Assembly (NCBI GenBank): GCA_049302575.1
Contig: JBAQMG010000019.1
Coordinates: 1-36,864, forward strand
Origin: JBAQMG01 sp049302575
Lineage (GTDB): Bacteria > Bacillota > Desulfitobacteriia > Desulfitobacteriales > Desulfitobacteriaceae
Direction of reading: 5' to 3'
Length of the DNA stretch: 36,864 nt
Both the position numbers and the translations under genes were made by a program. Positions 15,580 through 23,336 of this stretch are shown here, piece after piece (position 1 is the first letter of the stretch; each line of letters starts with the position of its first letter). The notes below the pieces were generated by a model. The model made no database searches. It was not told where the DNA came from and saw only the letters and a program-made list of their open reading frames with translations.

Positions 15580-16143
15580 TTGGGGAATTTCACACTTGTA
15601 ACCGGAGGTGCTCGGAGTGGCAAAAGCCGATTTGCCGAGTTATTAGCTACCTACTCCGGACTCCCTGTAACTTACATTGCCACTGCTCAAATCAGGGATC
15701 AGGAAATGGCTGATCGTGTTGAAAAGCATCGACAAAGTCGGCCTCCAGAGTGGAACCTGATTGAAGAACCTTACCAAATTAAAGAGACACTGCTTAGTCT
15801 TAAAGAGACTCCCTGTTTGATTCTCTTGGATTGTGTTACGCTCTGGCTTTCCAACCTACTGCTTGCCAGTTCAAATCCCGAAGAAGCTGCGATTTTAACC
15901 GAAGTTCAAGAAGTAGCCCAAATAGCAGCCCAAATAACTCCAAAAGTAATCTTCGTCACGAATGAAGTAGGAGAAGGGATTGTTCCGAACAACCCCTTAG
16001 CAAGAGCGTACCGTGATTTAGCTGGACGAGCCAATCAGCTTTTAGCTGAAGCAGCGAGCGCAGTATACTTTGTTGTAGCCGGATATCCCCTAGAGATTAA
16101 GCGGCAAGGGCAACAATTGTTGGACACCTTACGTTCAACATAG
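15580..16143 (+). CDS. cobU: Adenosylcobinamide kinase / adenosylcobinamide-phosphate guanylyltransferase
   Basis: This bifunctional enzyme of cobalamin assembly phosphorylates adenosylcobinamide and adds GMP to form the GDP-activated intermediate. The nucleotide-binding P-loop is VTGGARSGKSRFAE (about 6-19). The family segments TYIATAQIRDQEM and VEKHRQSRPPEW and the late FVTNEVGEGIVPNNPLARAY are all present. TTG at 15580 is chosen because AAAGGAAGTGAG precedes it and the protein then starts at the usual MGNFTLVTGG. An ATG at 15499 would add 27 residues without a binding site. No other cobalamin gene and no B12 riboswitch is seen nearby. A hairpin terminator follows. Confidence 0.93.
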   Translation: MGNFTLVTGGARSGKSRFAELLATYSGLPVTYIATAQIRDQEMADRVEKHRQSRPPEWNLIEEPYQIKETLLSLKETPCLILLDCVTLWLSNLLLASSNPEEAAILTEVQEVAQIAAQITPKVIFVTNEVGEGIVPNNPLARAYRDLAGRANQLLAEAASAVYFVVAGYPLEIKRQGQQLLDTLRST

Positions 16144-16158
16144 TAAAAAAGATAGACA

Positions 16159-16209
16159 ATAATAAAAGGCTCTCGATTTATCACCAACAAATCGAGAGCC
16201 TTTTATTAT
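16159..16209 (+). terminator. Terminator of cobU
   Basis: A 21-bp perfect stem (16159-16179 with 16189-16209) with a 9-nt loop. It is flanked by A-rich and T-rich arms and could work in both directions. Confidence 0.9.
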
Positions 16210-16640
16210 CCTAAACCTACAGGGATTAATTGCCTTCTAAATTCTAAGTTCCAAGCACCCGTTAGCAGCCCGTAAATCACTGTTGCTTAGAGAGTCATTT
16301 AGCGGAATTTGCGTGAGCGAGTACAGATGAAAAGGCTTTAAGCACGACAAGGAACTAGTCAATGGTTGGCAAAGTTGCATACATTAATGCAGAAACACCC
16401 TGATGTTTTGGCACATTAGTCTCCAGTGACGATAGTATCCAGAGGAGAGTATCGCTGAATTCGCTAACCCAATACGAACACTACCGACGTAGGATGACTA
16501 ATGCCACAAGGCAAACTGGAGATATAGACAAATGCCTCGTGGATATTAGCCTTAGCGTCAAACGAGTAGCAAATGCAGTGCATGCGAACACGTTAGTGTC
16601 CTGTGGACACTAACGTCCGAAGGCGCCATAGTGATTTACT
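16210..16640. other. Gene-free region rich in inverted repeats
   Basis: There is no credible coding frame in 430 bp. The stretch contains a near-inverted pair TTAGCGGAATTTGCG (16299) / CGCTGAATTCGCTAA (16453). It also has an interleaved complementarity CATTAGTC-CTCCAGT (16414-16427) against GACTAATG (16496) and ACTGGAG (16515), and a 12-bp perfect hairpin at 16590-16616. It is less AT-rich than other intergenic stretches here. It could be a decayed mobile element or a structured RNA; neither can be shown from this window. Confidence 0.45.
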
Positions 16641-18734
16641 TTACTCATTCCAATTGTCTTTCCGAACGACTAAAACCACTCCATCATCATGCATGGTTCC
16701 ATCACTTAGACGCCGTGCCTCTGCAGCAATCAGATCTGCTAATTCTTGAGCTTGTTTAACCACAAGATCTTCCAAGAAGATTCCCAACCAATCTGTTCCA
16801 TCTTTTAAAACATCCTGGATCCCATCTGTCACTTGTATTAAATAATCACCGATCTGCATTTTAGCATCAAGTACTGGAACCTCAATCTGATTTAAGATGC
16901 CTACTGGGAGACTTGATACACTCAAAACCTCTATCTTATCAGCATGTTTAATATAGGTTGGGGAGGCACCAACTTTGATCAGCCGCACCTCCTCTGACTC
17001 TAAGTCAACAACCGTCATATCAACGGTTACAAAACTCTCCTCAGGAGAACGCAGAACGAGTATCGAATTAAGCGCCTGAACTGCACCTTCTGGTTCAAAA
17101 CCAGTGTTTAAGAGTTGCTCTAAATGGGTCAAGGCCATGGCACTCATTTTAGCCGCGGCTTCACCCGCACCCATTCCGTCACAGATTACAAAAGCATGCC
17201 GAGTCGGGGCAAAGGCCAAAGAAGCATAATTATCTCCACTTATGCCATTTCCACTTTTAGTAAACATGGCAACCCCTACATCCAAAAAATGTCGCCGCCG
17301 TCGAGCAAGGCCTGTAGGCAAAGCGCTTTCCCAATTATGACGACCATGTAGTTCCTTCGCAAAATGACCGATGACTTGTGATACATTCTGAAACTGTAAA
17401 GATAATGTTTTTTGATTTAGAGCCAGTCTCCTCCGCCAGACTTCTTTGTTTCTTTCTTGTTCCATGAGAAATTGGATCCCTAATAACATTTCTTTTATAC
17501 GACCACAGTGTCGTTTCCACTCAACAGAAAGATCTTGAGCCTCTACTTTTCCTTTATTCTCCATCAGTACAAAAATATCAAAAATATAGTGATAAGTTTT
17601 ATAAAACTCCCGTTCCCAACAAACCCCAATGGTCGGACATGCTTTACAAACTCGCTCAACCAAGACATTCATCAACTCTGGTATTTCTGGTTTTCCCTCA
17701 AAGGCCTCAGCCTCAGCTGCCTGGTAGCTTAGGGCGATCTGATCGATTACTTCGGCTAGAGCCTTTACTTTAGTAACAGTAGCCTCAACCTCCGGCAGAG
17801 GCTTTGGTTTAAGAAAGTTTGTGCTAGGTTTCCCACTCGGCCAGATGAAAAATATCAATATTCCTAAAGCAGAGGAAACCAACTGTGAAAATTCTACGTC
17901 CGATCTTAAAAAGAAGGTAAGCATAAGTGTGACCGCCGTAAATGCCGTACCCATACCTAATTTCCCAAACCGTTGGAAGGCTCCAGTACAAAAACCCGCT
18001 AACCCAAAGATCCCTGCATCCATCAGGTTTTGAACGTTAAAGGTTAATTGAGGAAGAAATCCCAGTAAGGCCCCTACCCCAGCCGCTGTACCAGCGCCAA
18101 AACGTTCTGACACCAAAAGAATAAAAAAGCTTAGAACAACCACAGGGAAGTTAAATTCTGCCAGATGTACACCCTGAATACCACTCAAAACCCCTATCAA
18201 GATTAATAGCCAGGCTATACCTTGTTCTTGTGTGAACTCTCCTCGCCATAAAGCAGCTTGGTGTAATAAGGCAAACCAATAAATCACCGCGAACCCACCC
18301 GCCATTATTCCATAAAGGCTCACTGTAAGTATGTTATAGGAACCTGATTGGGCAGATTCTATAGCCAGAGTGGCTACAAGGATCACAATTACACCTGTAA
18401 AGAACGCCAAATATATCCCTTCCCATTTTCGTTTGCGCATTGGTGGAAGGGCTACCCCCAATGTGCCAAGGACTAAGATAACTTGTAAAATTGGTAATAA
18501 CTGAGTAAAGGAGAGCGAAATTGTTCCCAGCAAGATTCCCAATAAGCCTAGCGGCAACCCCCTTCCTCCCCTTAAAATTAGAGCTGCACCAAATGCCACA
18601 CCAAATGGATGGATACCGAGAACACTCCCACGTGCTAATAATCCCCCTAAAATAAAAGGAAGTAATACTTTTTCTAAAGAGTACCTGCCCTCACGCAATC
18701 CATGATCAAGTTTGAGAGTTGCCCAATCAGCCAT
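16641..18734 (-). CDS. spoIIE: Stage II sporulation protein E (SpoIIE phosphatase)
   Basis: A serine phosphatase that dephosphorylates SpoIIAA at the division septum and so frees sigma-F in the forespore. About ten TM segments occupy residues 20-310. The central region (about 320-480) follows, then the PP2C domain with SGDNYASLAF, the metal site CDGMGAGEAA and a final HDDGVVLVVR. The length, about 697 residues, is shorter than the Bacillus protein. ATG at 18734 follows AAGAGGTGAC; an ATG at 18752 without a site would add six residues. It is monocistronic. A Spo0A-type promoter lies immediately upstream. Confidence 0.96.
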   Translation of the reverse strand: MADWATLKLDHGLREGRYSLEKVLLPFILGGLLARGSVLGIHPFGVAFGAALILRGGRGLPLGLLGILLGTISLSFTQLLPILQVILVLGTLGVALPPMRKRKWEGIYLAFFTGVIVILVATLAIESAQSGSYNILTVSLYGIMAGGFAVIYWFALLHQAALWRGEFTQEQGIAWLLILIGVLSGIQGVHLAEFNFPVVVLSFFILLVSERFGAGTAAGVGALLGFLPQLTFNVQNLMDAGIFGLAGFCTGAFQRFGKLGMGTAFTAVTLMLTFFLRSDVEFSQLVSSALGILIFFIWPSGKPSTNFLKPKPLPEVEATVTKVKALAEVIDQIALSYQAAEAEAFEGKPEIPELMNVLVERVCKACPTIGVCWEREFYKTYHYIFDIFVLMENKGKVEAQDLSVEWKRHCGRIKEMLLGIQFLMEQERNKEVWRRRLALNQKTLSLQFQNVSQVIGHFAKELHGRHNWESALPTGLARRRRHFLDVGVAMFTKSGNGISGDNYASLAFAPTRHAFVICDGMGAGEAAAKMSAMALTHLEQLLNTGFEPEGAVQALNSILVLRSPEESFVTVDMTVVDLESEEVRLIKVGASPTYIKHADKIEVLSVSSLPVGILNQIEVPVLDAKMQIGDYLIQVTDGIQDVLKDGTDWLGIFLEDLVVKQAQELADLIAAEARRLSDGTMHDDGVVLVVRKDNWNE

Positions 18735-18763
18735 AACGTCACCTCTTACCATTTTATGACAAC

Positions 18764-18829
18764 ATTATACCCCGAACGAAGTGTAAAGCCTGTCAGTAAC
18801 TGTCATAAATCATGAACAACTTTCGACTA
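18764..18829 (-). promoter_or_regulatory. Spo0A-type sigma-A promoter of spoIIE
   Basis: On the minus strand, CTGACA (18796-18791) and TATAAT (18769-18764) are separated by 21 bp, longer than usual. This extended spacing is known for the Spo0A-activated spoIIG and spoIIE promoters of Bacillus. A TAGTCGAAA sequence (18829-18821) is one mismatch from the 0A box TGTCGAA. Two TGTCA repeats (18791, 18801) lie 10 bp apart at the -35. Confidence 0.6.
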
Positions 18830-18942
18830 TATTCTATTTTAAATAAAATAACTTAGAAATTAAGTATTAAGACACCCCCATTCGCCCGCATCCGTTTAAA
18901 TTAGTGAAAAAACGCTGATCACACCTGAAAGTGAACATATAA

Positions 18943-18965
18943 AAAACCGCCCTCTCGGGCGGTTG
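18943..18965 (-). terminator. Terminator of the S1-domain gene
   Basis: A stem AACCGCCC/GGGCGGTT with a short GAGA-type loop is followed by six T on the minus strand, just after the stop at 18978. Confidence 0.85.
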
Positions 18966-18977
18966 CTTACACGATTA

Positions 18978-19361
18978 TTAATACCGGCCAGATCCTCTGC
19001 CACCTCGTTTAGATTCAGTGGCCTTACGATATTCTAACTGGCGTTCATCGCTGTCTTTGATAAATTTACTAAGTTTATCCTCGAAAGAGACTGCAGTCGG
19101 CCGCCGTTCGCGACTGACCCGAACACTCGGATTAGCTTGCTTAATAGATAAACCAATTTTACCCTTTTCGTCAACGTGTATGACTTTAACTTTCACGTTA
19201 TCTTGTTCTTTAAGGTAATCCCTAACATCCTTAACATAGGCATCCGCAACTTCGGATATATGAACTAACCCAGTCATTTTATCTGGTAATTCAATAAAAG
19301 CTCCGAAGTTTGTTATCCCAGTTACTATTCCCTCAATAATGCTGCCAACCGCAATGGCCAT
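18978..19361 (-). CDS. yabR: S1-domain RNA-binding protein (YabR-like)
   Basis: A 127-residue protein with one S1 OB-fold near the N-terminus: GSIIEGIVTGITNFGAFIEL, GLVHISEVADAYV and GKIGLSIKQA. A basic tail ends RGGRGSGRY. Relatives include Bacillus YabR and general stress protein 13. The gene order divIC-yabR matches Bacillus. ATG at 19361 is chosen because GGAGGAG lies 10 nt upstream; TTG at 19370 would sit too close. It follows divIC by 92 bp and is closed by its own terminator. Confidence 0.9.
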   Translation of the reverse strand: MAIAVGSIIEGIVTGITNFGAFIELPDKMTGLVHISEVADAYVKDVRDYLKEQDNVKVKVIHVDEKGKIGLSIKQANPSVRVSRERRPTAVSFEDKLSKFIKDSDERQLEYRKATESKRGGRGSGRY

Positions 19362-19453
19362 ACGAAGCAAACTCCTCCTCGTGATTTATAACTATACACA
19401 ATTATATTATATCCAGTCAACGAGAAGTCTGTCAAGATTGCTGTATTATTAAA

Positions 19454-19765
19454 TTACCTTTTTGGCGCAATTATAATTTCGCCATGTTTTACTAAGCCAA
19501 GTTGTTCTCGAGCTAGTTGTTCAATATAACTCGGGGTATTTAACTGGACAATTTCGTTTTCATAACGTTTCTGTTGCTCAATCAAATCAATTTTTTTTTG
19601 ATTGAGTACAGCTAATTGTTTTTTCACACTTTCGTGAAGAGTCCACAAATGAACCGCTGAACTCCCTATGACGGCTAAGAAAAAGCAGAGGATCAAGCAA
19701 TGACCTAGTCGAAATTTTTGTTTCCGACGCTGTTGGATCCGATTAATTTTCGGTGTCCTCTTCAC
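19454..19765 (-). CDS. divIC: Septum formation protein DivIC/FtsB
   Basis: A 103-residue bitopic protein. It has a basic cytoplasmic N-terminus, one TM helix (about 24-44, LILCFFLAVIGSSAVHLW), a coiled coil (about 45-82) and the family end IEQLAREQLGLVKHGEIII. It works with FtsL and DivIB to activate septal wall synthesis. The start overlaps the upstream HTH gene by 23 nt, which ties the two translationally. Its place after yabP-yabQ is the Bacillus order. Confidence 0.93.
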   Translation of the reverse strand: MKRTPKINRIQQRRKQKFRLGHCLILCFFLAVIGSSAVHLWTLHESVKKQLAVLNQKKIDLIEQQKRYENEIVQLNTPSYIEQLAREQLGLVKHGEIIIAPKR

Positions 19766-19982
19766 TCCAAACCTCTCCTTCTAAGCCAATTTCCTCACCA
19801 GGGATAATGCAGATTATTTCATACTTTTTGCTTTTAGCCCGTGCCAACAGTGTTGCCACCGAACTAGGACTTATATTTAAACGTTTGGCTATTTGTTCAA
19901 GGGATCGTCCAGTTTCTTTGAGAACGACAGCTTGGCGCTCCCTAAAACTCAATCTCTCCAAGCCCTTTATCTCGAAATGCAC
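19743..19982 (-). CDS. Small sigma-region-4-like HTH protein
   Basis: A 79-residue protein whose first 55 residues (LSFRERQAVVLKETGRSLEQ, IAKRLNISPSSVATLLARAK) match the helix-turn-helix of sigma-70 region 4.2 / LuxR-type domains. A short acidic tail ends WSEEDTEN. No region 2 is present, so it cannot be a full sigma factor. The GTG start follows GAGGGTG by 7 nt. It lies between yabQ and divIC, a position empty in Bacillus, and overlaps divIC by 23 nt. It may regulate the division or sporulation genes around it; this is a guess from position. Confidence 0.75.
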   Translation of the reverse strand: MHFEIKGLERLSFRERQAVVLKETGRSLEQIAKRLNISPSSVATLLARAKSKKYEIICIIPGEEIGLEGEVWSEEDTEN

Positions 19983-20000
19983 CGCAACTCACCCTCTTAT

Positions 20001-20073
20001 CGATTTTCGATATTCGTAGATTATGGTTCGAAGATTTAATATTTAAATAATACGCAAATATCGAATATCGAGT
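20001..20073. repeat. TTCGATATTCG-type dispersed repeat
   Basis: This segment contains TTTTCGATATTCG (20004) and AAATATCGAATATCGAG (20057), roughly in inverted orientation. It resembles the elements at 29525-29778. It lies upstream of the HTH-divIC genes. Confidence 0.5.
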
Positions 20074-20187
20074 TACGCACATCTTGTGGATAAACTGTGG
20101 ACAAAATAACTACGAATCATTTACAAATCTTTTACATTTATATTATAACGATACTTCATTAGGTAATCAATCCCCCCTTGAGAATAA

Positions 20188-20727
20188 TTACACATTTCTT
20201 CGTGGTGGAAAAAATCTTTTCAACCCTTTAATTACGCCTTCCTTTACTCGACATAATTGGGGACTAAGTAACCCTTCACTCATACGGTATAACAAGAGCC
20301 CCGCCCAACGCAGGATTACATAGAGTGGATGCATCAGCAAAATTAAACCCCGATAAGGTAAGCGCAGTAAATAAAACAATCCCTCTATCACCGAGTGTAT
20401 AAGCTCGTAAAACTTAAATAAAATTTCCAAGACGATAATGCTTATAAAACGCAAATAAATAAATAGACCTAATAAGCTCCCCCACAGCATGTAGAAGCGA
20501 AAAGCCAACACGTTGGCTTTATCAAAAAAACAGAATAGAAGGACAAGTGCCGCCAAGGAAAAGAAGATATCCCCAACGAATGTCCTCCGAGATCCCCATT
20601 TATTCCAACGCCGAAAAGAGCGATAAACATCAAAGAAAAATCCTACTGTGCTTCCTGCTAACACGATCCAGAAAAGTGTTACGAATTCAGAGATAGTTCT
20701 CCCTCCTAACGGAAAATTCTGCCCCAA
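20188..20727 (-). CDS. yabQ: Spore cortex protein YabQ
   Basis: An integral membrane protein needed for spore cortex formation. The family start EFVTLFWIVLAGSTVGFFFD, then VYRSFRRW, is followed by several TM segments (about 48-68, 70-95) and an amphipathic basic C-terminal region. Given here is the full open frame from TTG at 20727, which overlaps yabP by 22 nt but has no binding site. An excellent AGGAGGG lies inside it, 7 nt before an ATC codon at 20694, where homologues would begin. The real start may be that ATC. Confidence 0.85.
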   Translation of the reverse strand: MGQNFPLGGRTISEFVTLFWIVLAGSTVGFFFDVYRSFRRWNKWGSRRTFVGDIFFSLAALVLLFCFFDKANVLAFRFYMLWGSLLGLFIYLRFISIIVLEILFKFYELIHSVIEGLFYLLRLPYRGLILLMHPLYVILRWAGLLLYRMSEGLLSPQLCRVKEGVIKGLKRFFPPRRNV

Positions 20728-20984
20728 ATATTTTGTTTAGTCCCATTATTAGCTTGACGCGGATAATTCATAACATCAATTCGACCTTCAATTTCCACAA
20801 CTCCTGACCCCAAGTCAAGTTGCTTAATCCCTAGCTGATCACCCTTGACGCTAAGTGTACCGTTCCCTGTATCCAATACTATTTCTTTAGGATCAAACGA
20901 TTGAACCTTTCGCACACCGGTTAACGAGAGCTTTTCCCGATCCTCCATAACTAGCTTATATCCTTTTCCCAAAGCCTTATCCAC
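20706..20984 (-). CDS. yabP: Sporulation protein YabP
   Basis: A 92-residue YabP/YqfC-family protein with KLSLTGVRKVQSFDPKEIVL and the beta-rich tail DQLGIKQLDLGSGVVEIEGR. It is a sigma-E regulon protein acting with YabQ in cortex assembly. GTG at 20984 is chosen because AGGGGG lies 9 nt upstream; an ATG at 20993 touches the site. The open frame extends further up without a binding site. It overlaps yabQ and follows rqcP. Confidence 0.88.
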   Translation of the reverse strand: MDKALGKGYKLVMEDREKLSLTGVRKVQSFDPKEIVLDTGNGTLSVKGDQLGIKQLDLGSGVVEIEGRIDVMNYPRQANNGTKQNIWGRIFR

Positions 20985-21055
20985 TATGTCCATCCCCCTA
21001 ACACTATTCTTCTTAATCCTTATTCTAAGGGTAAGACATTTAGACATCCTGCTAT

Positions 21056-21092
21056 TTAAAAAGCGGAGCCCTATTCAGGCACCGCTTTTTTC
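21056..21092 (-). terminator. Hairpin overlapping the end of rqcP
   Basis: AAAAAGCGG-TGCC pairs with GGC-CCGCTTTTT, ending in a T-run on the minus strand. The left arm encodes the last residues of rqcP. It should attenuate reading into yabP. Confidence 0.75.
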
Positions 21093-21337
21093 TCATCACG
21101 TAGCACTTCGTACATAGATGAAGCTTCATTGGCTCTAACACTCATTAGAATGGCTAAGATTCGCACTTCCAGAAGGTGATAACCAATTTCTATAACGATA
21201 GTATCGCCGACCTTTACCTCTGCGGAAGGTTTAGCAATTTTTCCATTAAGAAGAATCTTATGACCTTCACAGATATCTTTTGCCACTGTTCGCCGTTTAA
21301 TTAAACGCGATACCTTCAAAAACTTATCAATTCTCAT
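21071..21337 (-). CDS. rqcP: S4-domain RNA-binding protein RqcP
   Basis: An 88-residue S4 domain protein of the Hsp15/RqcP type, beginning MRIDKFLKVSRLIKRRTVAK with the RNA-binding KILLNGKIAKPSAEVKVGD core. RqcP assists RqcH in adding alanine tails to peptides on stalled 50S subunits. The gene order matches Bacillus yabO. The stop codon lies in a terminator hairpin. ATG at 21337 has a modest AAAGGTG site upstream. Confidence 0.92.
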   Translation of the reverse strand: MRIDKFLKVSRLIKRRTVAKDICEGHKILLNGKIAKPSAEVKVGDTIVIEIGYHLLEVRILAILMSVRANEASSMYEVLRDEKKAVPE

Positions 21338-21361
21338 ACTACACCTTTTTGATCCTTAATT

Positions 21362-21392
21362 AAAAATCAGGTTCTAAGTGAACCTGATTTTT
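21362..21392 (-). terminator. Terminator of hup
   Basis: A 13-bp stem (21362-21374 with 21380-21392) with a TAAGT loop and T-rich 3' side. It lies 16 nt after the HU stop codon. Confidence 0.9.
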
Positions 21393-21407
21393 ACCATGAC
21401 TAACAGC

Positions 21408-21683
21408 TTATTTTTGAACTGCGTCTTTAAGTGCCTTTCCAGCTTTAAAACCGGGAACTTTGGAGGCTGGAATTGTAATTGGTTCTTTAGTTTGAGGATT
21501 TCTTCCCGTGCGTTCTGCACGATCTTTTACTTCAAACGTTCCAAAACCCACAAGTTGCACCTTCTCATTGGCGGCTAACGTTTCTTCGATGGCATCGAAT
21601 ACCGCCTTGACTGCTTTCTCAGCATCTTTCTTGGACATGTCAGCTTTCTCAGCAACGGCGGCGATCAGATCTGCCTTGTTCAA
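21408..21683 (-). CDS. hup: DNA-binding protein HU
   Basis: A 91-residue HU family protein that binds and bends DNA without sequence specificity. The family pattern NKADLIAAVAEKADMSKKDA, GFGTFEVKDRAERTGRNPQT and the basic arm ending are complete. TTG at 21683 starts the canonical MNKADL, with GGGAGGGAG 4-12 nt upstream; a longer frame would add 16 residues that HU lacks. It is flanked by mazG upstream and its own terminator. Confidence 0.96.
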   Translation of the reverse strand: MNKADLIAAVAEKADMSKKDAEKAVKAVFDAIEETLAANEKVQLVGFGTFEVKDRAERTGRNPQTKEPITIPASKVPGFKAGKALKDAVQK

Positions 21684-21761
21684 GTTGCTCCCTCCCAATA
21701 TCACATCATTACGCGTTATATTTCGCGACAAATAGCCAAACTCCTGCTAATTATGGCTACA

Positions 21762-23222
21762 CTATCGTAACTTTACTTTTTTTTCTTCATTTTTAGCTAA
21801 TTCCCAAAAAATAACCATCTTATCCAGTGAGAGATCCTCTAAATCAACGCCTGAATTCAGAGCTAACTCCTGCATCTTTAAAAAACGTTTCTGAAATTTG
21901 CGCACTGTTTCTCGAAGAACCTCCTCAGCATCAAACTCTAAGAACCTGGCCAAATTAACAATTGAAAACAATAAATCGCCTAATTCTTCGCGAACTCCCT
22001 CATTTTGTTCTAAAGCACATTCTAACTCTTGCAACTCTTCATGAACCTTACTCCAAGGACCCCTTAGATCTGGCCAATCAAACCCTATCTTGGCTACCTT
22101 CCGTTGAGTCTGATCCGCTACCATTAAAGCAGGTAGTCCCCTTGGGCCAGCAAAATATCCTTTTGGCTGAAGATCTTGATTGATTTTCTCTTCCCGTTTA
22201 ATTTGCTCCCAGGTTTCAATCACCTCACTGGAGTTTGCTGCTTTTCCTTCCCCAAAAACATGCGGATGCCGTCGGATCAACTTGGCGATAATTCCCTGCA
22301 GGACATCCTCAATTTGGAAATTTTCGGCCTCAGCGGCCACTTGAGCATGAAAAATAACTTGTAATAATAAGTCTCCCAACTCTTCAGACAAATTATACAT
22401 ATCCTTATTTTCGATTGCTTCAAGCACTTCATAACTTTCTTCAATCAAACAAGGTATAAGTGACTCATGGGTTTGCTCCCGATCCCACGGACAACCCTCC
22501 GGAGAACGGAGGATCCGCATAATTTCTTGCAACTTTGTCAAAGAAGCCACCCCTTGATGAGGCGGTATTACGACTGTGGTCAAGTGGTTAAATTTCTGAT
22601 GATCCAGTTCATGCAAGGGAACTTTTTGCAGGGTTTGCTCTACCGTTCCCAAGGATTGAAGAAGCATTACCTCTAAGTCGGCTGGATAAATGTCCAATAA
22701 ATCTAATTTAACATCAGAAGCAATCATTTTATTATATATTTGGGGAATGATCAGCCATTCTCGACCAGTTATTCCCGTATTTTTTAAAGCATCATAATTT
22801 TTAAGCAGCAGTCCCTCAATTGGATCAAAAGGAACTGCAGCGAAAATTCCATCAAGAAAACTAAGTGCAGGATGAATAATAATTTTATACTGCTCTGAAA
22901 GTTTACTATAGATCATGGCGACTGTTTTTTCAGCAACGGATGGGTGCCCAGGAACTGCGTAAACTACCATAGAACCTTGTGCCATTTCCTCCTGTAAACG
23001 TACGACAATCTTTTCATAGACCTCTTCAAATGAATTCTCAGAGTCATAAATATTGTCAAAAGCTTCGACAACCAACCCACCAGCGATTAACTCCTGAACG
23101 CAAACATGCTTAGCCGTACGCGCAAATACTTTCTGAACACTTTGCAACAATCGGTAATTACCCACAGTCATCTGATCCAGACCACCTGGACCTAACCCAA
23201 CTACATGAAGACACGAGTTCAA
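21762..23222 (-). CDS. mazG: MazG/YabN nucleoside triphosphate pyrophosphohydrolase with TP-methylase-like N-domain
   Basis: A 486-residue two-part protein. Residues 1-220 have the tetrapyrrole-methylase fold (HVVGLGPGGLDQMTVG, VVYAVPGHPSVAEKT). Residues 230-486 hold two MazG domains with CPWDREQTHESL and EESYEVLEAIE, EELGDLLLQVIFHAQ. It hydrolyses nucleoside triphosphates and is thought to clear abnormal ones. The domain fusion is that of Bacillus YabN. TTG at 23222 has GGGGGTGG 5-6 nt upstream; GTG at 23231 touches the site. Confidence 0.94.
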   Translation of the reverse strand: MNSCLHVVGLGPGGLDQMTVGNYRLLQSVQKVFARTAKHVCVQELIAGGLVVEAFDNIYDSENSFEEVYEKIVVRLQEEMAQGSMVVYAVPGHPSVAEKTVAMIYSKLSEQYKIIIHPALSFLDGIFAAVPFDPIEGLLLKNYDALKNTGITGREWLIIPQIYNKMIASDVKLDLLDIYPADLEVMLLQSLGTVEQTLQKVPLHELDHQKFNHLTTVVIPPHQGVASLTKLQEIMRILRSPEGCPWDREQTHESLIPCLIEESYEVLEAIENKDMYNLSEELGDLLLQVIFHAQVAAEAENFQIEDVLQGIIAKLIRRHPHVFGEGKAANSSEVIETWEQIKREEKINQDLQPKGYFAGPRGLPALMVADQTQRKVAKIGFDWPDLRGPWSKVHEELQELECALEQNEGVREELGDLLFSIVNLARFLEFDAEEVLRETVRKFQKRFLKMQELALNSGVDLEDLSLDKMVIFWELAKNEEKKVKLR

Positions 23223-23298
23223 CAAATCCACCCCCCAGACAAATCATACGTGATTCCGTTGCAAAAAGCCAGGAAGCACTTTTTTCACAAATTAGCAA

Positions 23299-23335
23299 CA
23301 AATGACCCCCACTTGTTAAACGTGGGGGTCATTTG
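23299..23335 (-). terminator. Terminator of spoVT
   Basis: A 13-bp stem AAATGACCCCCAC/GTGGGGGTCATTT with a 7-8 nt loop, directly after the spoVT stop. Confidence 0.93.
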
Positions 23336-23336
23336 T

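Noticed and set aside
15500..15580. Cobalamin riboswitch before cobU
   Set aside because: Only about 80 bp separate ABC-F and cobU, too short, and no B12-box-like sequence is seen.
18753..18977. tRNA genes between yabR and spoIIE, as in Bacillus
   Set aside because: No cloverleaf arms or GTTCGA-type T-loop were found in the gap.
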